Assembly (NCBI GenBank): GCA_040285825.1
Contig: JAUPSS010000002.1
Location: 2,852,001-2,916,000, forward strand
Source: Eukaryota sp. TZLM1-RC
Taxonomy: Eukaryota; Metamonada: BaSk clade
DNA length: 64,000 nt
Reading direction: 5' to 3'
Within the stretch, counting starts at the first letter, position 1, and each line of letters begins with the position of its first letter. The notes below the pieces were generated by a model. It was not told where the DNA came from. It saw only the letters and a program-made list of their open reading frames with translations, and ran no database searches. Positions 20,731 through 32,200 of the stretch are shown one piece after another. A program made the translations under genes and the position numbers.

Positions 20731-21515
20731 ATTGTGTGCTACTAATGAAGCATTTGTAACATAAATGAGATTATATTTGAACATCCCCATTAACCAATTA
20801 TTATCAAAAGAAAAATGTATTTGTTCGAATTCACCTCAACTCACTTTGCGCCATGCTCTAAATTGCTCTAAATTAATAACTTATCGTTCTTCATTACATG
20901 ATGCTGTTAGAGACACTGTTTTCAATATGGCACAAACTGCAAGGATATCGTGTATCAAAGAGCCCCTGCTGAAAGAAACACTTTCTCTGAATAATTTTGG
21001 TTCTGATGATAGAGGTGATGTATACTGTGATTGGATTGATAATTCTGAAGCTATTGTTGACTTTGTCTCATGTAATGTTGCAAACGATACTTTGGTTCAC
21101 AGAAGAAAACTTAATCCTGTGGCTGCTCTGGATTTTAAAGCAAAAGAAAAACATAGAAAATATGATAAAGAAATTGAAGATGCAAATATCGATAGAAATA
21201 CACAGCTGGTTTTTATTGCTTTTCCATTTTCGATAAATGGAAGATTATCAGTTGAAGCAGAAACTTTTTTGGATGACTTCCAAAAAATGGTGAAAGAAAA
21301 AACAATGAAAAGATTTGATATTTTTTTATGGCGTTCACGGATTCAATTTGCCATTATTAATAGATTACCGCGGTTTTTCAATCGAATTAGAGAAGCTTTA
21401 GCTAGACAGCAAGCAAATCAAGATTTTGTAGAGGAAATCTTGGTTTAATGATGATCGTCCCATTAGTTATGATTTAATTTAATCAAGTGTGCAAATTCAA
21501 TAAATTAACTTTTTT
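20731..21515 (+). mobile_element. 5'-truncated LINE, family A copy A3
   Basis: Nearly identical to A2 over the shared part. It starts within F-G-L-C-A-T-N-E-A-F-V-T, where a lysine codon has become TAA (20762-20764). From the ATG at 20765 the frame runs through the CCHC knuckle and endonuclease core to 21448. The 3' tail ends CAATAAATTAACTTTTTT. Short direct repeats flank it. The nonsense mutation and 5' truncation make it non-autonomous. It lies between the kinesin-like gene and the secreted-protein gene. Confidence 0.85.
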
Positions 21516-21528
21516 AGAGTCGTCTTGG
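21516..21528. repeat. 13-bp target-site duplication (LINE A3), right
   Basis: AGAGTCGTCTTGG, partner of 20718-20730. Confidence 0.6.
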
Positions 21529-21582
21529 TTCATATTTTATTTAAATTTCACAAATTAAAAGTTGGTTTGTTTTTGTTTTGCT

Positions 21583-22059
21583 ATGCACTCCCGAACTTTC
21601 ATCTTCTTCGTACTTTGTACACTCTGTGTACTTTCCGCAGCACATGAGACAGAAGGTCACCGTCGTTCTCGCAAGTTTGGTGGTGTTTCCCACAAAATTC
21701 GTGATACCGTGGCCAGACGTTTCAGATCTTCTTCTGAACAGCGTGAACATCGTCGTGCCCATCTTAAAGAACGTGTCATTAAAATGATTGAAAACCTCAA
21801 AACTCTTCGTGAAGGCCACCCTGAAGCATCGAACACAGAGATTATTGGTATTTTCTGCTCTCAAAAGTCCTCAGAAGAACATCCCCGATTCCACAAGAAA
21901 TGTGAAAACTGCATTGAACCACATGCTGAACAAATCATGGAAGCGTTAGACACTGAAGACAGTGTTGAGTCCATTGTCAACATCATGAAAAGTTGCCACA
22001 AAAAAGTTGCTGGTCGTCAAACATGGGGAAAACGACTTTTGAAGATGGTTAACATCTAA
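21583..22059 (+). CDS. Small secreted cysteine-containing protein
   Basis: A 158-residue protein starting at the first ATG of the frame. Residues 1-20 (M-H-S-R-T-F-I-F-F-V-L-C-T-L-C-V-L-S-A-A) form a signal peptide with a good A-x-A-type cleavage region. The mature part is strongly basic near its start (H-R-R-S-R-K) and helical. Its C-terminal half has four cysteines (F-C-S, K-K-C-E-N-C, K-S-C-H-K) spaced loosely like a saposin-type helical fold. There is no membrane anchor and no ER-retention signal, so export is likely. The family is not recognised; saposin-like is only a guess. A TGTAAATAAAG stretch lies 30 bp after the stop and may be the polyadenylation signal. Confidence 0.7.
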   Translation: MHSRTFIFFVLCTLCVLSAAHETEGHRRSRKFGGVSHKIRDTVARRFRSSSEQREHRRAHLKERVIKMIENLKTLREGHPEASNTEIIGIFCSQKSSEEHPRFHKKCENCIEPHAEQIMEALDTEDSVESIVNIMKSCHKKVAGRQTWGKRLLKMVNI

Positions 22060-22821
22060 GTGTTATGCATTAACTTTGTTTGGACTGTCTGTAAATAAAG
22101 TCTGTTTTAATGTGCATTTGTTTTATCCTGATCTAATTATCAATTATGCCCTCAAATTGCATTAGATCATTGTTTTTTTGAAAAAATGTGTTTACAGCTG
22201 GTAACTCGAAAATGCACAGGTTAAAATGCCAATGATCTATAATACACTCTGAACTTTGTTTTCGACACTTGCGAAACTTTGCAGTATCATTTGTCTACAA
22301 TTTCTTATATTATTATATTATATTTTTATCTACAATTCAGTGTCTGTAATTGTAATGAATGTGGAAGTGAGCAATCCTGTGAATGGACAGAGCACTGTTG
22401 ACATCACTATCACAATACCCCCTACAATGACTTGTTTGACAACATTAGTTCAACTTTCGAGATCCCTGTTTTTCAATGTACCACTTTCATCAACAACTTG
22501 TGTGAAAGGACCACTTATCCGTGGTAATGTTAAGTCATCCTTTATCATCTTTTTATTCACATAATCAGCCTTTACTCAAATCGAGTTCAAAAATGTTTAT
22601 TAAAAGCTAGTTTATTATTGTTTGTGAATTTCTATATTTAAAGCCAGAGTTTATGAAAATATATTTATATATGCAGGTTATTTCTCTTCAAATAGAAATT
22701 GTATTTTTTTCAAAAAAAACAAACAATCCCATTTCGTTTTAAGCACAAAGAGATACTCGAACAAATATTCTAATCTTTAGTGAGTCAATCAATTTCACAA
22801 TTAGGTAGAAACAAGCACCAG
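22060..22821. other. Spacer with no supported gene
   Basis: AT-rich. An open frame at 22256-22564 (+) begins with TTG and has a hydrophobic start, but no domain or second line of evidence, so it is not called. Confidence 0.4.
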
Positions 22822-23301
22822 TTAAAGTAGATCATTCGTCGAAGCAGATGACAATACAGGGTGAAGAAGTTTATATCGGAGGACAAACACAAATCTGGCA
22901 TAGACAAAATACACCAAAAATAGGTTATTGACTGACTCTTGAGAGACTGAAGAACGGAGAACAGTTCCTCCGGCTCCCACACGTAACGAAGGGACATAAA
23001 GTCAACGGACGAGGATGTGACAGAATCTACAAGCGGGAGTTTGCTTTCACGGCGAAGATCTTCCAGGGCTGCGACGACATGGCGTTCCCAACGACGACGT
23101 GCGGAAAGAATGACTGGATGGGTTTCGATTGGAGTGGAGATTTTAGATTTTGTTGATGAGTGATAGCCCCTCTGGTGTCTTGTTGATACACTTGGTGTAA
23201 GCATTTGCTACAGATTCAGGACTATAGCGTTGTTTAAGCAATTCTAGTTTCAAACGTCGACGAAAAAACCAATATTCTGTAGTATCTTTATAGGTACTCA
23301 T
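22822..23301 (-). CDS. Possible small three-exon gene, unknown function
   Basis: Three minus-strand reading frames can be joined by two short GT...AG introns, 23172-23211 (40 nt) and 22895-22932 (38 nt), into one 133-codon ORF starting at the ATG at 23301. The first exon gives M-S-T-Y-K-D-T-T-E-Y-W-F-F-R-R-R. The second holds the helical A-R-R-R-W-E-R-H-V-V-A-A-L-E-D-L. The third reads F-V-F-V-L-R-Y-K-L-L-H-P-V-L-S and ends in TAA. Without splicing, the middle frame alone is open from 23204 to 22785 (139 codons). The donors (GTAGCA, GTCAAT) differ from the GTATGT of the CK2 intron, so the model is weak. I recognise no family. Confidence 0.3.
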
Positions 23302-23654
23302 TGAAAGGTGTGGAGATGTGTAGTTTGTGCTACTACTGAAAGCCTATTAGGAAGGTTGGAGAGGTCAAGATATTGCTGAAGTACGGACCTTTGAATGTTG
23401 AGATGAAAAACAAAGAAAAAGTTTGATAAAGATGAATTTTGGATGATGAAACCGACGGCAAACCATTTGAAACCCAATTACCAACATCAGTGACACAACA
23501 TGCTGCTTTCAAGAGAGAAACACAACAGAAACCTGATGTCTCGATAGATGTACCTTTAATAAACTGTTTAAACAATCTTTATTTCAATATAGCAAATAGA
23601 AGAAAAGTTGTCGACATCGACACCAAATTTTGAAAATAACCCAAACTCAACAAT
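23302..23654. other. Spacer upstream of the Fanzor gene
   Basis: A 64-codon frame on the plus strand (23439-23633) starting at TTG has protein-like composition but no recognisable domain. It may be a remnant, or part of the Fanzor element's left end. Nothing else is seen. Confidence 0.35.
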
Positions 23655-23670
23655 CAATCATTTCTGATTG
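23655..23670. repeat. Small inverted repeat shared by both Fanzor loci
   Basis: CAATCATTTCTGATTG is a perfect 6-bp inverted repeat with a TTTC loop, 9 bp upstream of the Fanzor ATG. The decayed copy carries CAATCATTTCTGACTG at the matching place upstream of its ORF (minus strand near 48080). The rest of the flank is not alike, so this may be part of the element's left boundary. Confidence 0.45.
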
Positions 23671-23679
23671 TCTGACACT

Positions 23680-25672
23680 ATGCCGTGTTCCGTCTGCCGG
23701 GCGGCCACCCACAACCGACGTACTTGTCCTCAGAGACAAGTGTCATCACCAGATGATAATGGTTGGATTCCAGAAGCAGTGCACCACCCAAGTACTGGCT
23801 TAAATGAGGGCGAAAGGCCACTCCCAGTTCCAGTTCGCCCGCCACCAGACCCTCTCCCGTCTGCCACAACCACGACTGTGCCTGTAAGCCTCCCAAGATT
23901 CTTTGCCTCTCGTGCTGCTCAAGCTATTGAGGCACAGCTTATTCACTTACGAGATGTTGCTTTCTATGCCACCTTATTGGCAAGAAAGCTTCTATTAGAA
24001 TATCCGCATCTGTCCTGCTGGCTCGCTCACCGTCAATTCTGGTCGCAGTGCTTCGACTGCGTCACCCACAGTCGACCTAAAATTAGGGAGCCTTTCAAGA
24101 GCACTAACCCTGATGTCTATGAGGCTCTTACGCATATGACATCAAGTGCTACCTGGCCGTGGCCTCCGTTAGTAGAGGGCCAAGAACATCCACCCTTTTG
24201 TCAGGCTGCTCTTTTTTAGCAATAGAGCTGTTCAACTCGAATCAGCTCACAGACAGCTGCTGACCGATGGCCCTGTGACCTGGAAACTGAATTTCTTCAG
24301 GTCTATGGGTAAGCAGATGGAGTGTCCTGCTCCATCAAAGTATGCCAGTTGTGTGGTTTCCAGTTCCACAATTTCTGCAAATTTAAGACAATGGTATGAT
24401 GAATATCATTTTCATATTTCCGAAATTTGGAACCAAACAGTAACATCTAATGATTTGTATACGCGTGCCCTGAGGCGTGATGAATTGGATGTCACTGTTT
24501 ATAATTGTTGGTTGATAAGCCATTGGGGATTGGCAATTTTACATCGTCTAGAAAGTACATGCCCAAATGTATTTCGAAGACATGCCTTGTCCCCAATTGC
24601 CACCAAAGTTCCAGGGTTTGTTCCTTTTAATCAACAAGCTCTGGAATATTTCAAAAAATTGAATCCTAACCAACAATTATTACGGAACCCTTTTAAGTTT
24701 TTTAACAAGAAAAAATTTAAAACTTTCTCAATTTCTAGCAATGGACTCTCATTGCGCTTTACTTTTTCAAAGAAACCCAAAAAGACGTGCACCAGGCGAA
24801 AAAATTCTGAAATTCAAGCATTGGGTCAAAGTCGTCCTTATTTCAGAGAGTCCACTAGAAAACGAAATAAGAGAATAAATGGGCGAGCTAACCGACCGAG
24901 GAAAATTGCGAGACGGTCTCAAGATTGCTCGCAGGATCTTCCCATCAGAGAAGACCTTTTTTTCGTGGCGGTTGATCCAAACCATTCAAATTTATGTGGT
25001 TGGACAACTGGACATTGTTCACAAGAGAATAGGGTAATTGTTGAACAATCTGGAATTCTACTGAATCCGAAAGCAAAAGTAATTGATTTTCCCCAGCCAC
25101 TCACTCAATCCTCTGTGAACACTTATTCCGTTGAGAGCTTCAACAGGTATCTCATTGAAATAGCTTCACTGATAAGGAATGATGAGCAGGAAACAATTTC
25201 TTTGGTTTCCCAAACTTTGTCCAATAGTACAGAGAGAATTTTGAGACGAAATAAGTTTGATTTTGTGATAAGAAGACAAAAAAGGTTCATTCATTTTATT
25301 AACAAAATTAAGAGACTAGCTAATAACAGGGAAACTATTATTTGGTTTGGTAATGGTGGTAATGGACCTTCTCGACAATCCACCAAAGCCCCAACTAAGA
25401 AGTTTCTGACAGAAGTAAAGAAATACTTTGCCAATGTGAAGGTTGGAGATGAATACATGACATCTGCCAAAACCAATTGTTGCAAGGTACATCACAGGAA
25501 GGTGTATCATGAAGGCACTCGAAGAATCAATAATGCTTACTTTGAATGTCCTAGATGTGATGAACGCTGGTCTAGAGACATTTCCGCTTCAAGAAATCAG
25601 CTAGAGATTGCGATTTCTGAACATTTTACTGGGATCAGACCAGAGACATTTAGAAGGGAGGTGAGAGAGTGA
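23680..25672 (+). CDS. Fanzor (eukaryotic TnpB-like RNA-guided nuclease), apparently intact
   Basis: Two adjoining frames, 23680-24219 and one open through 24182-25672, form one protein (651 residues if the 37-nt segment 24168-24204 is spliced). Residues 3-16 are a CCHC knuckle, C-S-V-C-x4-H-x4-C. A helical recognition region follows (W-L-A-H-R-Q-F-W-S-Q-C-F). The RuvC nuclease has all three catalytic positions: F-V-A-V-D-P-N-H-S-N (RuvC-I Asp), W-F-G-N-G-G then V-G-D-E-Y-M-T-S-A-K (Fanzor-type RuvC-II Glu), and W-S-R-D-I-S-A-S-R-N (RuvC-III Asp). Between the last two lies a zinc ribbon, C-C-K-V-H-H...C-P-R-C. Fanzors are transposon-borne nucleases guided by an RNA from the element's 3' end. 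A decayed paralogue lies at 46.2-48.1 kb. I see no adjoining transposase. Confidence 0.85.
24168..24204 (+). other. Putative 37-nt intron (or frameshift) in Fanzor
   Basis: GTTAGTAG...CTTTTGTCAG. Removing it joins W-P-W-P-P to L-L-F-F-S-N-R-A-V-Q-L, and the second part aligns with the decayed copy (L-L-G-S-R-A-I...L-R-E-A). The length is 1 mod 3, which restores the frame. A plain frameshift in the same place would also explain it. Confidence 0.45.
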
Positions 25673-25791
25673 TAGTTGTTTGTATCCATGTATTGCCTTC
25701 GGGCGCTGTGATCCTGAAAAGGAAACCGTATAAGGGAATGGAGGAATGCTACTTGATGTATGCATTTCCGATGAAATTCACAGACTGACTC

Positions 25792-26205
25792 TCAGAACTC
25801 AATGAATATAGAATTGTTATTATAAATTGATTGTCTTTTTTCCAATTCTCCAGAAACATATTTCTCATATTTGAAGAATGGAGGTGATGTGAAAACCATA
25901 TCAAATTTTTCAGTTGTAGTAAATTCTTCAATTGGAAGGTCATATAGTGTTGCGTCACCTCCAATAAATTCAATCATTCTTTTATAATTTGGATGTAAAT
26001 TTGAATTTGGATCACAACCAGTATATTTTTTTCCTGTCAATAATGTTCCAATTAAACGGTCACCCCATCCACTCGAAAAATCAAAAACACACTTTACATC
26101 TGGGAATAATTTTAAAAATGAAATTGTTTTTGTTATGAAAAAACTATTAGTTTCTTTTGTCATTTTCCTTAATCTCTCTTCATTATAACTATTATGCTGT
26201 CTCAC
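25792..26205 (-). pseudogene. DNA (N4-cytosine/N6-adenine) methyltransferase fragment
   Basis: A 137-codon frame with the SAM-binding motif V-F-D-F-S-S-G-W-G-D-R-L, the follow-on Y-T-G-C-D-P-N and the catalytic F-T-S-P-P-F-F-K-Y-E. These are the motifs of amino-methyltransferases found in bacteria, phages and large DNA viruses. A stop codon (TAG) directly precedes the first codon, and the frame ends ~20 residues after the catalytic motif, so both the N-terminal and C-terminal parts of the enzyme are missing. It overlaps the start of the giant surface-protein gene on the other strand by 12 bp and faces the 3' end of the Fanzor. It is probably a horizontally acquired or mobile-element gene reduced to its core. 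Confidence 0.7.
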
Positions 26206-29200
26206 CTATTCATATTCCTTCAATTGTCCTGTCTTTTTGTTTTGTCTGAAATTCAGTTTCAACCTTCAGATCCATCTCAACGTTTCTTTTCTTGGGATGA
26301 TGATTCAATATGGTCTCCACGAAGCCCTTCACGTACGTCAACAGTCACAATCAATCCTACTTTTTCTGACACTACAATCACAATTCCAGATGATATCACA
26401 CTCCGTTCGCTCTACACAGAAGACGTTACCTTGCTCATTGACACCAATCATGTACAAATCGAAGACACACTTTCCACATCAGATACAACTATCACTGGGA
26501 TTACTACAGAAGCAGCTATCGCAGCCAATAGTTTTGAACTTGAATCTGCTACTACTTTAAAAGATATTAAATTGGTAATTAATTCAGAAGCAAAGTTAAT
26601 TGAAGGAGATTTATTTTGTACAAATTCAAAAATATTTCTACAACACTCATCTACATTAATAATGGATACGACCTCTGGTTCTACAGAGGAATCAATCTTA
26701 TCGTGGGGAGACGGTGGACATGGGAGGACAGGAACCGAAGATGATACAGAACATGCACCACTATCACTTGTCACTACGGTCACTCTCGACGCTATTGCAT
26801 CTGGAGCTGAACATTCATTAGGTATAACAAGATCAGGGAGGCTCTATTCATGGGGTAACAACCAAAACGGAGAGTTGGGTGTAGAGTTGGGGTTTGAGGA
26901 ACAATGGGATGTTCCCATTGAGGTTGACTCAATACAAAATGTAGTGCAGATATCCGCAGGTAACGGATGGAGTATGGCAAGGCTCGTCAACGGAGAAGTC
27001 TACACATGGGGACGAGGAGAAAATGGAAGATTGGGGTTGGGGGACAAGCAAGGTAGGACAGAGCCAGAGTTGTTAGAGGGGATACTCGCAAAGGACGTGA
27101 GCGCTGGTCATGAGCATGGACTCGCAGTACTGATAAATGGTACAGTGGTAGCATGGGGTAACAACCACATAGGACAACTGGGCATTGGCAAGGAAGGGGG
27201 AGAAGAGCTTTCACCAGTGCATGTCAAAGGAGAATTTGTTGCCTCACCCCAATTTGTGATTGGTTGCATCCATTTTTCCCTGTTCATATGCTCCCACCAG
27301 TATCTCTATACAACCGGGCAGAACAATGAAGGGAGTGACAGGGGACAGTTGTGTTTGGGGGAAGCTTCTCCTAGGCAAAAACCGACATTAATCTATAATT
27401 ATGATAAATATAATGTAATTCAAGCTAGTTGTGGTCAAGGTTATACAATATTTCTTGATTCGGAAGGTCACGTTTACAGCTGCGGTCGAATTCTTGCCAG
27501 AAGTGGCAGTTGGCATTCCCCAGGAAGAATCACAGCATTATCCAATGTTAGAAGTATCATTGCAGGAAGACACGAAGCTTTTGCCTTACTTGACTCTAAT
27601 ATTGTCTATTCATGGACAGAATTTGAAGACCCTTCTCCCTTTGAAGATGTAAATACGAGAAAAATGTTTGGAAAATATGCTCATTTTTTCGCCTTTCCTA
27701 TTTTATCACCATCTATCACCAGCAGTGATAGTACTTCTTTTCTGGAAATTGAAGGTCTTTTGGAAAATAGATCTGAGTTGGAATTTACTATTGATATCAA
27801 TGTTTTGATTTATCAGAATGGAGTTTTGTTTGCTAGTAATGAGGGTTTTTTGTTGTCAAAATCAGTTAAAAATGAAGGGTCGATTCGGTTAAATAGTGGT
27901 CTAGAAATAGATTTTCAAGGAGATTTATTGCTGAATGGTGGTACAATAGAGTCTGATGGCGATATAACCTTCTTGCAGGGAAATCGTATTAGTGGTTTTG
28001 GTGTTATTGAGTCCACTTTAATCAACTATGGAAGCTTGGTTCCTTTAGGTAAAATGGAAATTCAAAATGATTTATCATTAAGAGAATACTCTCGCTTAGT
28101 TTTCACAAATGAATTTGGTGATCAGAACTCCTTGTTAATCGGAGGTGATTTAGAATGTGAAGGGGTGATATCTATTGATTACACCTTCTATGAATTAACT
28201 GAAATACGGACTTTTGAATTAATTAACTATCAACTTAAATCTGGATTATTTAATTCTATAATCATTGCATGTGAATCTTTTTTTATTTTTGAGTTGGGCT
28301 CAAATGACTTTACTATAACTATTATTAACGAAATTATTCCAGATTTAAACCATATTTCTTTTATTTCTCCTTCTGGAACAAATGAAGATTGTTGTGGTAC
28401 TGCCTCAGTTCCTTGTTTGTCACTTAGTAAAATAATCGAAAGAATGGGTTATTATGGGGTTGTTTATTTTGAAAAAGGTGAATATAATGGAGTTAATTTT
28501 GACGTTGATTTGATTGATCTAAATTACACTCTAATCGGTAACTCTGGTGGCTCATTTACAACCATCTCTCACTATTTAAATATTGAGTATACTACCTTAT
28601 CATTCGAAAATTTCAATCTAACTATCCGCAATGTTGGCAGTTTTCTAAATACTTTAACGTCTGACATCAGTTTCATTAATGTGGATGTTTTATTAGAAAA
28701 TGCTGAGTTAGTTGCAGCATTTGACTCCAATATTAGTATTAGTAATTCTGATTTTACTATCATTAATGAAAATCAAAAAAAGTTTTTAGATCTTGAATTT
28801 GGTGAATTACTTATTGAACATTCATCATTACGTGGCGGAACAGGACTAATTAAATCAGATTTTTCTAATATAAAAATAGAATATTCTATTTTTGAAGATC
28901 AATTTGATGTATTTTCTCTATCAAATTCGTCTCTCACTGTTAATGAGGTCTATTTTGAAGATTTCCAGCAGAATTTGGCTTCAAGTTCAGCTAAGACTAT
29001 AATCTTTTCGGTGGATTCAACTTTATTTCTTTATAATTTAAATTTTACTAATGTCAATACGACCTTAATTAGGGCAACAACAACAGAAATTTATCTTGAA
29101 CATTGGAAAATGAAAAATTCTTTTACTTCCCTTGGTTTGTCTTGTGCTGAGTCTCAACTGTTTGTAGTTGATTTAATCATTGGGGATTGTTTTTTTGAGC

Positions 29201-32200
29201 ATTTAATCACAGTATTGGATTCAAGTTTTATTTCTTTGATTAATGCTAGTTTTTTCAACGTTAAAACGATGTCCTCTTTATTGAATTTGTTTTATTCAGA
29301 ATGGTATGCAGCTAATATTTCTTTTGTTGACTCGCATCTGATGACGTTTCTTGAATCCAAGCTGTCAAGAATTGAAATTTTTAATGTAAGTTTTGTCGAT
29401 TCTGATCTCTTTGGAAATTTTGCAATTTTTGATTTTTCTTTCGCCGAATTTGACAGCATTGAAATCGGAGAATTCACTTGTTCCACTCCTTTCCATCCCT
29501 TTATAACCTCATCAAATTCTACTATCTTCGTCAATGATTCCTTCTTAACTGGCTGCTTTTATGATAATGAATTCTATTTCGAATTCTACGCCACAGATTC
29601 AAACGTTTATTTATCAAATTTCCCTGGTAAACTAGCCATTAGCGGTCTGTATTTAACAAATTCTATTCTAAATTTAAATACTAATAACCCTATCTTAATT
29701 GGTTTTATTGAAAGTTCTAATAGTTCAATTGCAGGTAATGACAAGTTTTTGAATTTGGAATTTATTGATCCTATTTTGAACCAATTACCAGAATGTGCGC
29801 CCACAAGTGGATTAAATATAATATTTAGTTTTAAATATGCTGAATTGATTGATTCTTTTGGTGTTATTAATCTCTCAAATTCTTTGTTTTATTCTTTTGA
29901 TCTTTCTATTAACAGATTTGCTGTTTTAATTGAAGATGTCTACACCAAAAATAGAACACTTGATTATTTGGAGATTACTTTGGATTTTCCTTTTCTCTAC
30001 AAACGATTTCAAACTAGGTTGGTTCTCTGTCCTCCTTATATTGAGTTTCCAAAACAATTGCAAACCTCTGGTGGAATTTTTGAGGTTGATGGTGAACATT
30101 TGGGGCGCGACAAGTTGATCTTCATCAGCGACTCCATTGATTTGACATGTTTAAATTTTCAAATCAGTCACTCACGTATCTCTCTATTTGTCCCTGCTGG
30201 ATTTGGTTGTCATGACGTCACATTCAACCGAGGTCAAGACCAGATTACAACCTTTATGACCTTTTGCTTTGAGCCTCCTCGTATTTTTGATGTTATACCT
30301 TCAGAATTTTCACTACATAGTAGCATTTCTATTGTTGGACAAAATTTCTACAATAATTCTAATTATGTGAGCCTATTTTTCAATAATGTGGAGATCCACT
30401 ATGCCATTTCTGAAATAGATCATAATTCAATTTTAGTCAACATCTTGAATTATTGTAATATTTCCGTTAGTCCATTGGAAATCACAGTTAATTTATCAAA
30501 TTATTATTCAAATATCTTCCAATTATCAACGGCATTTCCAATTTTCAATCAGGGAGCTGTTTTCCTAACGCCTTTCGACTCTCACTTAACCATTGATTTC
30601 GAAAACATCATCAGTCTCAATAGCTTGGCTTCCTGTAATAATATGGATGTTGAGAGTAATGTTCCTATCAATTTTACAATTTCCAATTCAGCTACTTTAA
30701 CAATTTCTTTTGACATTTTTGGTCTTGATAGTTTTTGGTTTTACCTTCAGTTTTCTGATAGTCTTTATCGATTTTTTGAATTAACTGTAATAGATTTCGA
30801 AGCTCAGCCTGTTGATTATATGTGTATTGTTGATCTTGAATGTGTTATTAAAATTTGCCCAAGTTCCAGCAATTCTTTTATTTCAAATTACTCGCCCATT
30901 TCGGATTCTTTTATTGAAATAAGTAATTATTATTTCAACTTAACTTGTATGGTTGTTGAATTGATTTCTTCTCAGGCCACTCAATCTGATTATTTGTGGT
31001 TGTGTACCAATTCAGTTTGTCTTTCAATCCAAGATTTGCCTGTCATTATCAAGTTGGATTCGATAACCCCTTCACTAGTGCAGTATCGATTTAAAGAAGA
31101 CGTTATTGATTTTGTTTTAGTTGGGGTTTATTTGGCCTATTATGGTCTGGATTATTGGAAAAAGTCGATCTATTTAGATGATTCTCCTTTAGGCAATGTC
31201 CAAATTTCCGCCACTGCGGTAAGTTTTGTCAGCAAATTTTCAACTATTGGTTCAAAATCTTTAAAATATTGTGGATTTTATAACTCTTGCACTGAATTAT
31301 TCAAAGTCAATTGTCAAGATTTTCTAACAATTGTTCCTGTTTTTTTCAATAATTCTGAGTTAATAATTCACTCAAGCTTTACATACTCAAGTTTAACTAT
31401 ACTAGTTGGAAATGAACTTGTTTCCATAGAACCAGGTTATAATTCTTTTTTTCTATCAACGGAATTTTCAGTTATTGCATTCGAAAATACTGTTAAATCT
31501 GTTTTTATTAACCTTGATTTACCCCAATTTTTAGGTCTTTTCTCCCCTTTGAATTTTGAAATCAATTTGGATAATGTCGACGTTAATTTTGACTTGTTTT
31601 CGTTTACAGATTGTCTTGCTGTTTTTGAATTGTATAATACAACTGCTTTTATCTCTATTACGGGTATCTCAATAGAAACTTGCAGCGTTGCGATGAAATT
31701 GAAATATTTTGAATCAACATTGGAAAGAATTTTTACTATCCAGATATTGAATCATCCAAGAATCGAGTTTATGGGAAGAAATTATTTTGCTATAGACGAA
31801 GATATGCGCTTTAATGTGTTGGTTGAAAGTGATCACGAGTGTCTAGAATATCAAAATTTTGAAGCAAATGATTTGGAATTTTCACTGATCTCTTCTACTG
31901 CGTTGTTGAGTGATTCTGTTTGTAACCATTTTTTTACATTTGAGGTTATAATTGCTTCTTTAGATTTTAATTTTTCCATTTTAACTCGACCATTATTGTG
32001 GAATTCCCCACAATTTCAACCTCAAAATGTCACAGCTCTTGAATTTTTGGACATTGAGCTCTTCTCAAACTCCACAGTATCTGTTTTCCAGACCAGAGAT
32101 GTCATTATTTCCATCAATTCTGATGTTTTTAGACCTGATGGATGTTTGATTGACGGAAGGCTATTTGAAATTGAGGTTAATGATTCTTTATTGTTATGTA

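Noticed and set aside
22256-22564. 102-codon ORF with a hydrophobic start as a secreted protein
   Set aside because: Starts with TTG, no domain, no supporting neighbour; probably chance in AT-rich DNA.
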